From positions 434,001 to 498,000 of the forward strand of contig NZ_NBOE01000002.1 of the NCBI RefSeq assembly GCF_002104515.1: a stretch of DNA of 64,000 nucleotides, given 5' to 3'. Below are positions 53,903-62,689 of this stretch, one piece after another; position 1 is the first letter of the stretch, and each line of letters begins with the position of its first letter. The position numbers were made by a program, and so were the translations under genes. The notes beneath the pieces are model-generated. The model did not search any database. It had not been told where the DNA came from and saw nothing but the letters and a program-made list of their open reading frames with translations. The DNA comes from Colwellia polaris. GTDB lineage: Bacteria > Pseudomonadota > Gammaproteobacteria > Enterobacterales > Alteromonadaceae.

Positions 53903-54880
53903 TTAATCATTAAAGAGACCATTGAGCTCCTGTTTAGCTAAATAATTATCCATAGTTGAACGCAATAGTTTATAAAGTAAGATTGAACCATCAATTTCTT
54001 CTTTTCGATTGGTTAAACTTTCAATATTTAGCCCTAAAGGTAATTTGTAGGGTAATACTGCGTCTAATATTTGCACTAAAGTATTACTGCAAATTCTTAT
54101 AGATTCATACAATGGGCGCTCTGCATTTAAAATACGTAAACTTGTTGCTTCAGGTACGCTAACACCTAACCATTCAATAAACTCTAAGGTTTTCTTACTG
54201 CCACAAGGTGAAAATGTTAAAATTATTCGTTGAGGTTTTAAACCTTGTTGCTGACACTCAATAGCGTAGCGCGTTAGCATATCAATGGTTGCTTGCGGAT
54301 TATAAATGGCTTGCGAGATAAAAAAATTACAGCCTTGCTGGTGTTTTTCAATTAGCTTAGCGTGTTCATTACCTTTATTGGCATGACGCTCGGCAATGGT
54401 TATACCGCCAATAAAAAAATCATTTTCATTCGCCACTAAAGTTTCATACGCTTTAGTTAAAGGTAAGCTAATATTATTTTGTCGCGAAGGGCTACCAACC
54501 AGCACAATGTCGCGAATACCATACTCTTGCCAGGCCTCATTTGCCCATTGATTAAAATCATCTCCGTTCGATTGCACAACACTTTTATAAGTGATCACCG
54601 GTCGGTTTGACTTCTGTTGCAGTAGAGAAGAGTAAAGTCTTGGATCATGTGTTGACTTGAATGGAAAAGGGCGTGGCTTTGAAGTACGAGAATCTTCATT
54701 TTGAATGTCGTAAACAATTAAACCGTCAAAGTCGATATCGTTAACACGTTCGAGTAATTTATCCGCTATGGTAGAAACTTGATCTATCGGGGTATCATTT
54801 TTGGGTGGTGTAGTACCAATAAAGTACACACCTCGATTAATGTCGTTATATCGTGCTCTTAACTCTGAACCGTTTTTCAC
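53903..54880 (-). CDS. Methylenetetrahydrofolate reductase-like protein
   Basis: A 325-aa TIM-barrel protein of the MTHFR superfamily: GVYFIGTTPPKND near the N-terminus (the PPK motif), LIVYDIQNEDSRT, FFIGGITIAERHANKGNEH and QGCNFFISQAIYNP. It is longer and divergent from E. coli MetF (296 aa), so it may not be the main MetF, but probably binds FAD and a folate or similar compound. Confidence 0.72.
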   Translation of the reverse strand: MKNGSELRARYNDINRGVYFIGTTPPKNDTPIDQVSTIADKLLERVNDIDFDGLIVYDIQNEDSRTSKPRPFPFKSTHDPRLYSSLLQQKSNRPVITYKSVVQSNGDDFNQWANEAWQEYGIRDIVLVGSPSRQNNISLPLTKAYETLVANENDFFIGGITIAERHANKGNEHAKLIEKHQQGCNFFISQAIYNPQATIDMLTRYAIECQQQGLKPQRIILTFSPCGSKKTLEFIEWLGVSVPEATSLRILNAERPLYESIRICSNTLVQILDAVLPYKLPLGLNIESLTNRKEEIDGSILLYKLLRSTMDNYLAKQELNGLFND

Positions 54881-55027
54881 TGCGTTGCTTCTTATATAGG
54901 GAGAATAAATTGTCTTTTAGGCTATTAATACTACCTTGTTAGATAATAAAAATCTTCGCTACACTAATAATTATTTTCTTAAATTTATAGCATTTTCTCA
55001 TAAGGGGATTAATGAAGTTAATAAGGT

Positions 55028-55993
55028 TTATATCGACGACACACGATCTATCTGTTCGAGAATATCTTCTTTATTTTTTAACAGTTTTATCGCATTAAAT
55101 AAATTATTTGCTTGCGGATAACATAGTTTTAAATACCGCAACCACTGCTTTAAACGGCTTGAAAAATAGAAACTTTTATCACCTTGCAGCTCTAATTCAC
55201 TATAGCGTTTTAATAAGTTACTTAGTTCAGACCATGCCATAGGATCTTCATTAAATTTAATAACATTAGCTAAGTTTGGTAACGCTAATGCGCCTCTGCC
55301 TAACATTAGGTTTGGGGTTTGGCTTTGTCTGATGCAATTATCGGCATCTGTTTTATTCCAAACTTCGCCATTAGCAAATATTTCTATATCGTATTTTTTT
55401 CTAATATCTGCAATAAAGTGCCAATAAGCAGGAGGGCGGTAACCATCTTGTTTAGTGCGGGCATGAATGGTTAATTGGTCAACATTTGCTGATTGCACTG
55501 CACTAACAATTTCATCTAATTTAGAAGCATCAGTAAAACCAAGTCTTATTTTCGCTGATAACGTAGGGCTATTGCCAATTGCGTCTCTTATCTTCGTCAT
55601 TATTTGATGAATTTTTTCAGGCTCATTCAATAATACTGCGCCACCTTTACTTTTATTAACTGCTTTAGCGGGGCAACCAAAGTTTACATCGATACCATGC
55701 GAGCCCAATGAAAGTGCTCTAACGGCATTTTCAGCCATCCAATCTGGTTCTTGCCCGAGTAATTGCATTCTTAAAGGTGTGCCACTTTTTGTTTTGCAGC
55801 CGTAGTCTAATTCGGGACAAATTTTTCTAAAAACATGCTTAGGTACTAATGAATCGACCACACGAACAAACTCGGTAATACAAAAGTCATAATTATTTAA
55901 AGATGTTAATAAATGTCGCATTAACTCGTCGGCTACGCCTTCCATAGGTGCGAGGATAATTTTTTTTACGTGAGAATGATCTGAGCTAGGCAT
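55028..55993 (-). CDS. dusC: tRNA-dihydrouridine(16) synthase DusC
   Basis: A 321-aa FMN enzyme reducing U16 in tRNA. LAPMEGVADELMRHLLTSL, ITEFVRVVDSLVP and RMQLLGQEPDWMAENAVRAL match DusC, and catalytic Cys lies in VNFGCPAKAVNKSKGGA. Substrate and FMN contacts follow in LTIHARTKQDGYRPP and EIFANGEVW. DusC rather than DusA/B is indicated by the ITEFVRVV signature and overall length. Confidence 0.93.
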   Translation of the reverse strand: MPSSDHSHVKKIILAPMEGVADELMRHLLTSLNNYDFCITEFVRVVDSLVPKHVFRKICPELDYGCKTKSGTPLRMQLLGQEPDWMAENAVRALSLGSHGIDVNFGCPAKAVNKSKGGAVLLNEPEKIHQIMTKIRDAIGNSPTLSAKIRLGFTDASKLDEIVSAVQSANVDQLTIHARTKQDGYRPPAYWHFIADIRKKYDIEIFANGEVWNKTDADNCIRQSQTPNLMLGRGALALPNLANVIKFNEDPMAWSELSNLLKRYSELELQGDKSFYFSSRLKQWLRYLKLCYPQANNLFNAIKLLKNKEDILEQIDRVSSI

Positions 55994-56345
55994 AAGTTAA
56001 CGGTTGTCGTGTTTCTGATAGTTGATTGGAAATTATGTGCAATAACTTTAAAAGTTAATCGTAATGTTTTTATAAATAGTGACTAGGAAAACGGTGATAG
56101 TAGCGATTAACATTTAATGCTAATTTGCTGAATATCTTCATGTGGTCATTCAAGAGTGAGATAAGGTGAAAATAATGTTGGAGTCAAGGGTCGACTATTA
56201 GTCATTAGCAACAAGTTATCAGCTACTCGAAATCAATTATTTATAAAAGCTGTAGCGGGTATGATAACAACTAAAAATAAGAAGAGTACTTATTTTATCT
56301 TCTTATTTTTAGCTGTAGATAGGTATTTGTAGATAGGTATTTGTG
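55994..56345. other. Intergenic region with an AT-rich 15-bp hairpin and a tandem 14-bp repeat
   Basis: No gene in about 350 bp. CTAAAAATAAGAAGA (56271-56285) and TCTTCTTATTTTTAG (56298-56312) form a perfect 15-bp stem, probably the terminator of the minus-strand peptidase. TAGATAGGTATTTG is repeated in tandem at 56316-56343, directly after the peptidase stop. Confidence 0.6.
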
Positions 56346-58268
56346 TTAAATATTTTTATTTAAAAAGTTAACGACGTTTTTCATGTATTCTGCATGGTTT
56401 TCAGGGTCAAAAAAGCCATGACTTTCACGACGAAACTTGTGCCAAGTGTAAGGTTTATTTGCATCATCTAAAGCAGATTTTAATCTTACTGAATGTTCAA
56501 AGGGTACTTGTTCATCTTGTTCGCCATGAGCTATAAATATAGGGATTTCGATACGACTAACGTTATACACAGGAGACATTTCTCTGTGGATTGCAGGGTC
56601 GGTACCTAAAGTATCTTCTAAATAAGCCTTACCTCGATAAAGTTTTTTAATATTACCTTCATCAAACATTAAGGGTAAGTCATATACACCGGCATAACCA
56701 ATGGCACAGCGATAAGTATTAGGATATTTAATGGCACTTTGTAATGCTGAATATGCGCCAAAGCTCCCACCCATGATACAAGCCTTATCTTTGTTCGCGA
56801 GTCCAGCACTAATGGCCCATTGATAAGCCTCAAAGATGTCTTGCTGAATAGTATCTCCCCAGTGTTTAAAGCCAGCATGATAAAATTTTGCGCCATAGCC
56901 TGTAGAGCCACGAAAATTAACTTGTAAAACCGAATAACCATTTAAGGCTAAATATTGCACTTCATCGGAATACTCCCAATCATCTTTAGAATGCGGCCCA
57001 CCGTGAACTAAAACTACTAGAGGCGCTATTGTGTCAGCTGATTTTGTTTTTGCTTGAGTAAAGTAACCTCTTATTTTAAAACCGTCAGATGACATAAATT
57101 CAATCGGGTCAGTGTAAGCGAGTTGCTGCGGCGATACATTTGGATAAAACTTAAACAAGCCAGAAAGTTTATTATTGGCTAAATCAAAGATATAAAACTG
57201 ACCTGCTTCAATATCTGAAGATACACGCACAATATAAACATCACCTTTTTCCGTACGACTAGTAATATCAATTCTTTGATCTGGAAATGAAGCGACTAGC
57301 TGCTTGAATACTTGTGCTTCTTTTAATTCATTATTGATTAGGTGATAAGTTGGAAATCCATCTTCTGAAGCAACGGCGTAAACATTTTTTTCATCAGAGG
57401 TTACTTTTACCTGACTGACATCAACGCCACCGGGGGTAAAAATAGCGCTCATATTACCATCGCTTAAATTTAACTTAAAAAGTCCTGACTTATCTTGCTG
57501 AAAATTATCTACAACAAATAAGTTTTCACCAGACTCATCAAATGTTAATGGATAAAAATTATTACCAAATTTTTCAGAGGCTAATTCATGCCACTCATCA
57601 CCTTTACGAATATGAACTTCAATTTCATTTTGTTTGTTAATCCCTGTAACTAGCTTTGCATCGCCTTGTGCATTCGTGACGAATTTTGCATTGGCAACAG
57701 GAGTTCCTATAACTTGTTTTTTCGAACGACCATTATAAATGTTGAGTTTATATAAACCGGCAAAATTACTTCCCCACGGAGTAGAGCTAATTAGAATGTT
57801 CTTTTCATCATCTGGCAGCATATCAACGATATTTGCCCAGCCCTTTATTTGCTTCTTCTTTTTAGTGCGAGTGCCAAGGGTATTATCAACATTACGATAC
57901 CCATAAATTAACTCGGCGCTGCTGCCATCAATATTTACAGCAAATAATTCGCCATAGTAACTAAGCTCTTCCTGCCAAGGCTCACGTTGAAATATTTTAA
58001 ATACTACGCGTTCGTTATTTGCCCAATGATAAGTGCCTACTTCATTTTTACCAGGTAATTTAGAAGCACCCACCATTTTCATTGTACTGCGTGAAATAAA
58101 TATGAGCGCCCGTTTGCCATCAGAGTCCATGGCAACAGCTAAGTGTTTGCCATCAGGCGATATTTTTACATCTTGATACTTTGCTCGTTGAAATAAGTGT
58201 TCCCAACCTTGTGCGTGTGCAGCAGCCATTGTTAGGCATAACACTATGGGTAAAAAGATAGCTTTCAT
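56346..58268 (-). CDS. Exported S9-family prolyl oligopeptidase
   Basis: A 640-aa protein. Signal peptide MKAIFLPIVLCLTMAAAHAQ, a beta-propeller-like region (about 20-370), and an alpha/beta-hydrolase domain with the nucleophile in GGSFGAYSALQSA, Asp in AHGEQDEQVPFEH, and His near the end in RESHGF. The oxyanion region is LVVLVHGGPHSKDDWEY. It cleaves small peptides in the periplasm or on the cell surface. Other S9 subtypes (acylaminoacyl or dipeptidyl peptidase-like) cannot be separated from this sequence alone. Confidence 0.9.
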   Translation of the reverse strand: MKAIFLPIVLCLTMAAAHAQGWEHLFQRAKYQDVKISPDGKHLAVAMDSDGKRALIFISRSTMKMVGASKLPGKNEVGTYHWANNERVVFKIFQREPWQEELSYYGELFAVNIDGSSAELIYGYRNVDNTLGTRTKKKKQIKGWANIVDMLPDDEKNILISSTPWGSNFAGLYKLNIYNGRSKKQVIGTPVANAKFVTNAQGDAKLVTGINKQNEIEVHIRKGDEWHELASEKFGNNFYPLTFDESGENLFVVDNFQQDKSGLFKLNLSDGNMSAIFTPGGVDVSQVKVTSDEKNVYAVASEDGFPTYHLINNELKEAQVFKQLVASFPDQRIDITSRTEKGDVYIVRVSSDIEAGQFYIFDLANNKLSGLFKFYPNVSPQQLAYTDPIEFMSSDGFKIRGYFTQAKTKSADTIAPLVVLVHGGPHSKDDWEYSDEVQYLALNGYSVLQVNFRGSTGYGAKFYHAGFKHWGDTIQQDIFEAYQWAISAGLANKDKACIMGGSFGAYSALQSAIKYPNTYRCAIGYAGVYDLPLMFDEGNIKKLYRGKAYLEDTLGTDPAIHREMSPVYNVSRIEIPIFIAHGEQDEQVPFEHSVRLKSALDDANKPYTWHKFRRESHGFFDPENHAEYMKNVVNFLNKNI

Positions 58269-58670
58269 TTTAAAATCCCTGTTTTTATTTATTATGTTGT
58301 ACTGATCATTCCTATGTTAAAAATAGGTTAACAAGTTATTGTTCTTTCAGCAAATAATTGGGTAATTTTCAATAGATAAAATTTGATGGAATATGCTAAG
58401 GAAATACGAGTAAATATTTCCTTAGCATATTTTTAGCGCTTATGTAGTGTAAGGTCAGCACCTTTTATTACTTGTGGTTCTATGAAGATAAAGTTAACCT
58501 GAATAAAATTGAACATGTAACTTTATGTAAAGAAACTCCGTATAAATATAAAAAAAACAGAGTAAAGTGTTAAAAAATTGAAATTTATTTTCGTCGTGTA
58601 TGGTCTGTGTAATTAGCTATACTTATTTATGTAGTGTTAAACCAATAAAATAATATAAAAGGAATACAGT
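58269..58670. other. Divergent intergenic region with a 17-bp hairpin
   Basis: About 400 bp between the S9 peptidase (minus) and the HvfA-like gene (plus). It contains the perfect 17-bp hairpin at 58390-58431. A TATACT at about 58620 could be the -10 of the downstream gene, but no good -35 is visible. No gene. Confidence 0.45.
58390..58431 (+). repeat. Perfect 17-bp hairpin, possibly a terminator
   Basis: AATATGCTAAGGAAATA (58390-58406), 8-nt loop, TATTTCCTTAGCATATT (58415-58431), followed by TTTAGC. It has the form of an AT-rich terminator, but both neighbouring genes are divergent, so there is no obvious transcript for it to end. Confidence 0.65.
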
Positions 58671-59159
58671 ATGAAATTAATTAAAAAATCATCAATAGCA
58701 GCTTTATTAGGTATATTTGCGTTAACTGTAGCAGCAACGATGCCAGCTAAAGCTGAAACAAACCCATTTGCAGTGCAAGATGTAATGACTATTGTTTCTG
58801 CCGATGACCACGAAAAAGGTAAATGTGGTGAAGGCAAATGTGGCGAAAGCAAAATGAAAGACGCAGCCAAAGGTAAGTGCGGCGAAGGCAAATGTGGCGA
58901 AAGCAAAATGAAAGGCGCAGCCAAAGGTAAGTGTGGCGAAGGCAAATGTGGCGAAAGCAAAATGAAAGACGCAGCCAAAGGTAAGTGCGGTGAAGGTAAA
59001 TGTGGCGAAAGTAAAATGAAAGCTAAAGCCAAAGGTAAATGTGGCGAAGGCAAATGTGGCGAAAGTAAAATGAAAGCTAAAGCCAAAGGTAAGTGCGGCG
59101 AAGGTAAATGCGGTGAAGGTAAAGCTAAAGGCGCAAAAGAAGGCAAGTGTGGCGAATAA
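58671..59159 (+). CDS. HvfA-like RiPP metallophore precursor, repeat-rich exported protein
   Basis: A 162-aa protein. The signal peptide is MKLIKKSSIAALLGIFALTV to about PAKA. From residue 50 it has six 18-aa repeats of the form GKCGEGKCGESKMKDAAK and a final GKCGE, giving 13 Cys and seven EGKCG motifs. EGKCG is the motif modified to oxazolone/thioamide pairs in HvfA (Haemophilus), by an MNIO enzyme HvfB with HvfC, making a copper-binding product. No hvfB (DUF692), hvfC or DoxX-type gene lies next to this gene. An AAGGAA ribosome binding site precedes the ATG. A simple low-complexity metal-binding protein is the alternative. Confidence 0.8.
   Translation: MKLIKKSSIAALLGIFALTVAATMPAKAETNPFAVQDVMTIVSADDHEKGKCGEGKCGESKMKDAAKGKCGEGKCGESKMKGAAKGKCGEGKCGESKMKDAAKGKCGEGKCGESKMKAKAKGKCGEGKCGESKMKAKAKGKCGEGKCGEGKAKGAKEGKCGE
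58818..59141 (+). repeat. Six 54-bp tandem coding repeats
   Basis: Six units of 54 bp encoding the 18-aa GKCGEGKCGESKMK-type repeat; unit 6 is the most diverged (GKCGEGKCGEGKAKGAKE). The DNA is highly similar from unit to unit. A partial copy (GKCGE) follows. Confidence 0.92.
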
Positions 59160-59190
59160 GCTCATCACTAAATAAGCTTAGTAAAATAAT

Positions 59191-59219
59191 AAAAACCACT
59201 TCATTCGAAGTGGTTTTTT
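59191..59219 (+). terminator. Terminator of the HvfA-like gene
   Basis: AAAAACCACTTC - ATTC - GAAGTGGTTTTTT, about 30 bp after the stop. The gene is therefore a single-gene transcript with no maturation genes downstream. Confidence 0.92.
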
Positions 59220-59262
59220 AGTTTTAATAGTAGGTAAATCCATAATCTTAAGGAAGTATAAA

Positions 59263-59928
59263 ATGAGCAATAATGTTGTGATCACCGGCGCTAATCGAGG
59301 AATAGGCCTCGCTATGTGTATGCACTTTAAAGCACAAGGAGATAAGGTTTTTGCCTTATGTCGTAACTCGTCAACCGACTTAGAAGAGCTTAATGTAAAT
59401 GTTATTGAAGGCATTGACGTAGCCAGCGATATTGGGGTTGAAAATATGGTTGCAGCATTAAGTAATGTTGATATTGACGTACTTGTGTGCAATGCCGGTA
59501 TTTTAAGAGATGAAAGCTTATCTCAGCTAAACGTAGATACTATTCGCGAACAGTTTGAAATTAATGCCTTAGCACCGTTAAGGGTTGTTGCTACCTTACA
59601 AGCAAATTTAAATGAAGGGGCAAAGGTTGCACTTATTACTTCTAGAATGGGCTCTATTAGTGATAATACCTCAGGTGGGCGTTACGGCTATAGAATGTCG
59701 AAGGCAGCATTAAATGCAGCCGCTATGTCGTTGAGTCATGATCTTGCAAGTAAAAAAATTGCTGTTGGCATTTATCACCCCGGTTATGTACAAACCGAAA
59801 TGGTGAATTATGGTGGCGACATAAGTGCAAGTGATTCTGCTAAAAAATTGGTGGGGTTAATTAATCAACTTACTCAAGATCAAAGCGGGGTGTTTAAACA
59901 CTCAAATGGCAGTGTTTTACCTTGGTAA
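59263..59928 (+). CDS. Short-chain dehydrogenase/reductase
   Basis: A 221-aa SDR: NAD(P)-binding TGANRGIGLAM at the N-terminus, LVCNAGILRD, the catalytic Ser in LITSRMGSIS and the YGYRMSKAALN motif (Y-x3-K). Classic oxidoreductase of unknown substrate, cytoplasmic. Overlaps the next gene slightly (59922), so the two may be coupled. Confidence 0.9.
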   Translation: MSNNVVITGANRGIGLAMCMHFKAQGDKVFALCRNSSTDLEELNVNVIEGIDVASDIGVENMVAALSNVDIDVLVCNAGILRDESLSQLNVDTIREQFEINALAPLRVVATLQANLNEGAKVALITSRMGSISDNTSGGRYGYRMSKAALNAAAMSLSHDLASKKIAVGIYHPGYVQTEMVNYGGDISASDSAKKLVGLINQLTQDQSGVFKHSNGSVLPW

Positions 59929-60314
59929 TATTGACTAAGAGTGCAGCTAACGCAACAAAGCTTTTTAATGCTAATCATATAAAAATATGGCAAACCGTTC
60001 AGGCAATTCCCCTTGGAAAAGTGGCTAGTTATGGACAAATTGCTGATTTAGCTGGTTTGCCTGGACGTGCACGTTTGGTTGGTAAAGCACTGGGCGCAGT
60101 TCCCAAGAACGGTTGGCGTGGGCGTGAGGTGCCTTGGTATAGAGTGATTAATTCACAAGGTAAAATTTCTTTTGCACCAGGGAGTGATCATTTTGATCGA
60201 CAACGTAACTTATTACAAGATGAGCAAGTGGTGGTTCTCGGCGCTCGTGTGCATTTAAAAACCTTTCAATGGGTGCCTGATTTAGCCGAGTTACTATTTA
60301 CGCTAGATACGTAA
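59922..60314 (+). CDS. Alkyltransferase-like protein (Atl/MGMT-like DNA-binding domain)
   Basis: A protein of about 130 aa with the DNA-binding fold of O6-alkylguanine-DNA alkyltransferase (IPLGKVASYGQIADLAGLPG, RLVGKALGAVPKNG). The active-site motif PCHR is replaced by PWYR in EVPWYRVINSQGKIS; E. coli Atl has PWHR. It therefore lacks the alkyl-accepting Cys and should only bind damaged bases and hand them to repair. Start uncertain: TTG at 59922 or TTG at 59931, no ATG. Confidence 0.85.
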   Translation: MVILTKSAANATKLFNANHIKIWQTVQAIPLGKVASYGQIADLAGLPGRARLVGKALGAVPKNGWRGREVPWYRVINSQGKISFAPGSDHFDRQRNLLQDEQVVVLGARVHLKTFQWVPDLAELLFTLDT

Positions 60315-60731
60315 GTTAATTAAGCGATATTTGTAGTTAAAAAAATCATATACCCGAGGTTCATAAATCAAGAAGTGAGCAAGGTTATTAAAAGATATTC
60401 ATTAAATGCAGAATTACCGTTCTAATAGGCTTATAGCTAACCAATGTGGCGAGGATTTGTTCGTGTGCTATTTGGGCTAGTTATAGGCGTTTTTTGATTT
60501 AACCTTAATCTGAGAAAGTATGAAAACAGGTCAGTTAGCTTGCCGTATTTGTTGTTTAACGAAATTAGAAGACATTAGCTATTAGCCTAGGTAGAGTAAG
60601 TTAATCTATTTTTTTCGTGATGATCCCCAAGGGATCAACGTTTAAATTTCATTTACAATCAAATGTATACTGCTATTTTTTTAGAATATATCGCTACTTT
60701 GATTACCCTTTGACTTTATTTGGAGCTAAAC
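60315..60731. other. Intergenic region before the amidohydrolase
   Basis: About 415 bp without a supportable gene or structure. A TGGAG ribosome binding site at 60721-60725 serves the next gene. Confidence 0.3.
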
Positions 60732-62069
60732 ATGAACCGTAAATTACTATCCTTTTTGATTTCATCAGCGCTTAGTGTCTCGGCTTTTACGACCGGTAAT
60801 GTGCTGGCATTTGAGCAAAATACGACAGACGCTATTGCCAAAGATTACCAACAGCATTTAGCCCCATTATGGGATCATTTCCACCGTAATCCTGAGCTGT
60901 CATTAATGGAAACTAAAACAGCAAAACGTTTGGCTCAAGAGTTAAGTGCAGTAGGATACGAAGTAACACAAGGGGTTGGTGGCACAGGGATTGTCGCCAT
61001 GTTGAAAAATGGCGCCGGTCCAATGGTGATGGTAAGGGCTGATATGGACGGCTTGCCTGTTGTAGAGCAATCAGGTTTAGCTAATGCTTCAACCGTGAAG
61101 ATGAAAGATTGGAACAATGAATTAGTTGGCGTTATGCATGCCTGTGGTCATGATGTTCATATTACGAGTTTAGTAGGAACGGCGCGCTACATGGCTGAAA
61201 ATAAAGATAAATGGTCAGGCACGTTAATGTTAATAGGACAACCAGCGGAAGAAAAAGGTCCAGGAGCTTCTGCAATGATGGCAGACAATTTATGGCAACG
61301 TTTTGGCCAGCCTGATTACGCTTTTGCATTTCATGTAAGTGCCAACTCAGAGGCGGGTAAAGTTATTGTTGATGAAGGCTCACCTTACGCGGGCGCAGAT
61401 ACGGTTGATATTACTGTGCACGGTATTGGTGCTCATGGTGCTTCACCGCATCAAGGTAAAGACCCTATCGTTATTGGGGCGCAAATTGTTAACAACCTGC
61501 AAACCATTATTAGCCGTGAATTAGCACCTCGATACGCTGGTGTAATAACGGTTGGGGCGTTTCATGCCGGCACTAAGCATAATATTATTTCTGATGAAGC
61601 TAAGTTACAGTTAACTGTGCGTAGCTTAACGCCTGAAGTGCGTGAACAACTGCTTAGTGCAATTAAACGAATCGCTATCGGCACAGCACGAACTGCAGGT
61701 ATGCCTGAAGATAAGTTGCCAGAAGTGGTGGTGAGTGAATTCGCTTTTCCGCCAACCTTTAATGATCAAAAGCTAGCTAAGCGCTTAAAGGGAGTACTGA
61801 CTGAGAAAATGGGCGCTGATGCATTGCTCGAACCTGCTGAAACGGGTATGGGAGCAGAAGATTTTGGTTTCTTTACCACAGAGCCTTATATCCCGAGTGT
61901 GTACTTTAAAGTCGGTGGTACGCCAAAAGCAGATTTTGAACGTGCGGCTAACGGTGGCGCGCCTGTGCCAAGTCATCACAGTCCACAATTTAAAATAACC
62001 CCAGAGCCTGCAATTAAGTCGGGCGTTGAGGCAACAGTACACGCATTGCTTGATGTTATGGCAAAGTAG
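60732..62069 (+). CDS. Exported M20 family amidohydrolase
   Basis: A 445-aa metal-dependent amidohydrolase. Signal peptide MNRKLLSFLISSALSVSAFT to about VLAF. HACGHDVHITSLVG is the zinc-site motif (M20D type), GAHGASPHQGKDPI covers the catalytic dimerisation-domain His, and GMGAEDFGFF is the third zinc-binding region. These enzymes hydrolyse N-acyl amino acids or peptides. Preferred start ATG 60732 (TGGAG upstream), not TTG 60720. Confidence 0.92.
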   Translation: MNRKLLSFLISSALSVSAFTTGNVLAFEQNTTDAIAKDYQQHLAPLWDHFHRNPELSLMETKTAKRLAQELSAVGYEVTQGVGGTGIVAMLKNGAGPMVMVRADMDGLPVVEQSGLANASTVKMKDWNNELVGVMHACGHDVHITSLVGTARYMAENKDKWSGTLMLIGQPAEEKGPGASAMMADNLWQRFGQPDYAFAFHVSANSEAGKVIVDEGSPYAGADTVDITVHGIGAHGASPHQGKDPIVIGAQIVNNLQTIISRELAPRYAGVITVGAFHAGTKHNIISDEAKLQLTVRSLTPEVREQLLSAIKRIAIGTARTAGMPEDKLPEVVVSEFAFPPTFNDQKLAKRLKGVLTEKMGADALLEPAETGMGAEDFGFFTTEPYIPSVYFKVGGTPKADFERAANGGAPVPSHHSPQFKITPEPAIKSGVEATVHALLDVMAK

Positions 62070-62099
62070 TCACTGATAAAGCTTGGTAACAACAGTAAT

Positions 62100-62130
62100 A
62101 ACAGTAACATCAAGTTGTTACTGTTGTTTT
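62100..62130 (+). terminator. Terminator after the M20 gene
   Basis: AACAGTAAC - ATCAAGTT - GTTACTGTT followed by GTTTTT. Confidence 0.85.
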
Positions 62131-62134
62131 TACA

Positions 62135-62160
62135 TAAAAAAGCCCAGTCAAAAACTGGGC
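62135..62160 (-). terminator. Terminator of ibpA
   Basis: GCCCAGT - CAAAA - ACTGGGC; on the minus strand it is followed by TTTTTT, about 30 bp after the ibpA stop. Confidence 0.85.
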
Positions 62161-62190
62161 AAAATAGGGAGAAATCTTGTAAATCAAAAA

Positions 62191-62658
62191 TTAACTTTTA
62201 TCTATTACCTGGCCTTGTTGTAATAAACTTTTACCGTTAATCGCAATTTTTCTTGGCTTTAACGCTTCTGGTATTTCTCTTTCTAAATCTATATGTAATA
62301 AGCCATGCTCGATAAATGCACCGATAACTTTAACGTGGTCACCTAATTGAAACTTACGTTCAAAGCTTCTATCGGCAATACCTTGATGAAGAAACTTGCG
62401 TTCAGCATTACTGGTGTTTCCCGTTTTTGTTCCGGTAACCACTAGCGTGTTTTGTTTGGATTCAATATCAAGCTCTTGCTCTGCAAAGCCGGCTATCGCC
62501 ATAGTAATGCGGTATTGATCTTCTGCAAGTAACTCAACGTTATACGGAGGGTAAGAAGATTGTTTGTCTGCTCTTGATGCTTTGTCGATTAAACCAGCTA
62601 AGTGATCGAATCCGATAAATGAGCGGTAAAGTGGGCTGAAATCTGTAGTTGTACGCAT
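62191..62658 (-). CDS. ibpA: Small heat shock protein, IbpA-type (Hsp20)
   Basis: A 155-aa Hsp20: N-terminal FSPLYRSFIGFDHLAGLID as in IbpA/B, alpha-crystallin domain (about 38-130) with YRITMAIAGFAEQEL and the IADRSFERKFQLGDHVKV end; the GLLHIDLEREIPE motif follows. Holdase for unfolding proteins. The 5' end carries a sigma-32 type promoter and a ROSE-like thermometer (see those entries), as for enteric ibp genes. Confidence 0.94.
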   Translation of the reverse strand: MRTTTDFSPLYRSFIGFDHLAGLIDKASRADKQSSYPPYNVELLAEDQYRITMAIAGFAEQELDIESKQNTLVVTGTKTGNTSNAERKFLHQGIADRSFERKFQLGDHVKVIGAFIEHGLLHIDLEREIPEALKPRKIAINGKSLLQQGQVIDKS

Positions 62659-62662
62659 AATT

Positions 62663-62689
62663 CATATCCTATCTAAGTTTAGCAATATG
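62663..62689 (-). promoter_or_regulatory. ROSE-like RNA thermometer at the ibpA ribosome binding site
   Basis: In the mRNA, CAUAUUGCUA (at 62689-62680) pairs with UAGGAUAUG (62671-62663), which holds the Shine-Dalgarno AGGA just before the ATG. The pairing is CAUAU/AUAUG, then U-G and G-G pairs with a C bulge, and U-A/A-U. UUGCU opposite the Shine-Dalgarno with a G-G pair is the conserved signature of ROSE thermometers. Melting on heating would expose the site. Confidence 0.65.

Noticed and set aside
58637-59168. Long open frames antisense to the HvfA-like repeat gene (up to 169 codons).
   Set aside because: They are produced by the periodic repeat; the products are low-complexity Pro/His/Leu or Phe/Ala repeats without a ribosome binding site.
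60315-60731. Short hydrophobic ORF near 60444 (about 17 codons).
   Set aside because: Too short and without a ribosome binding site.
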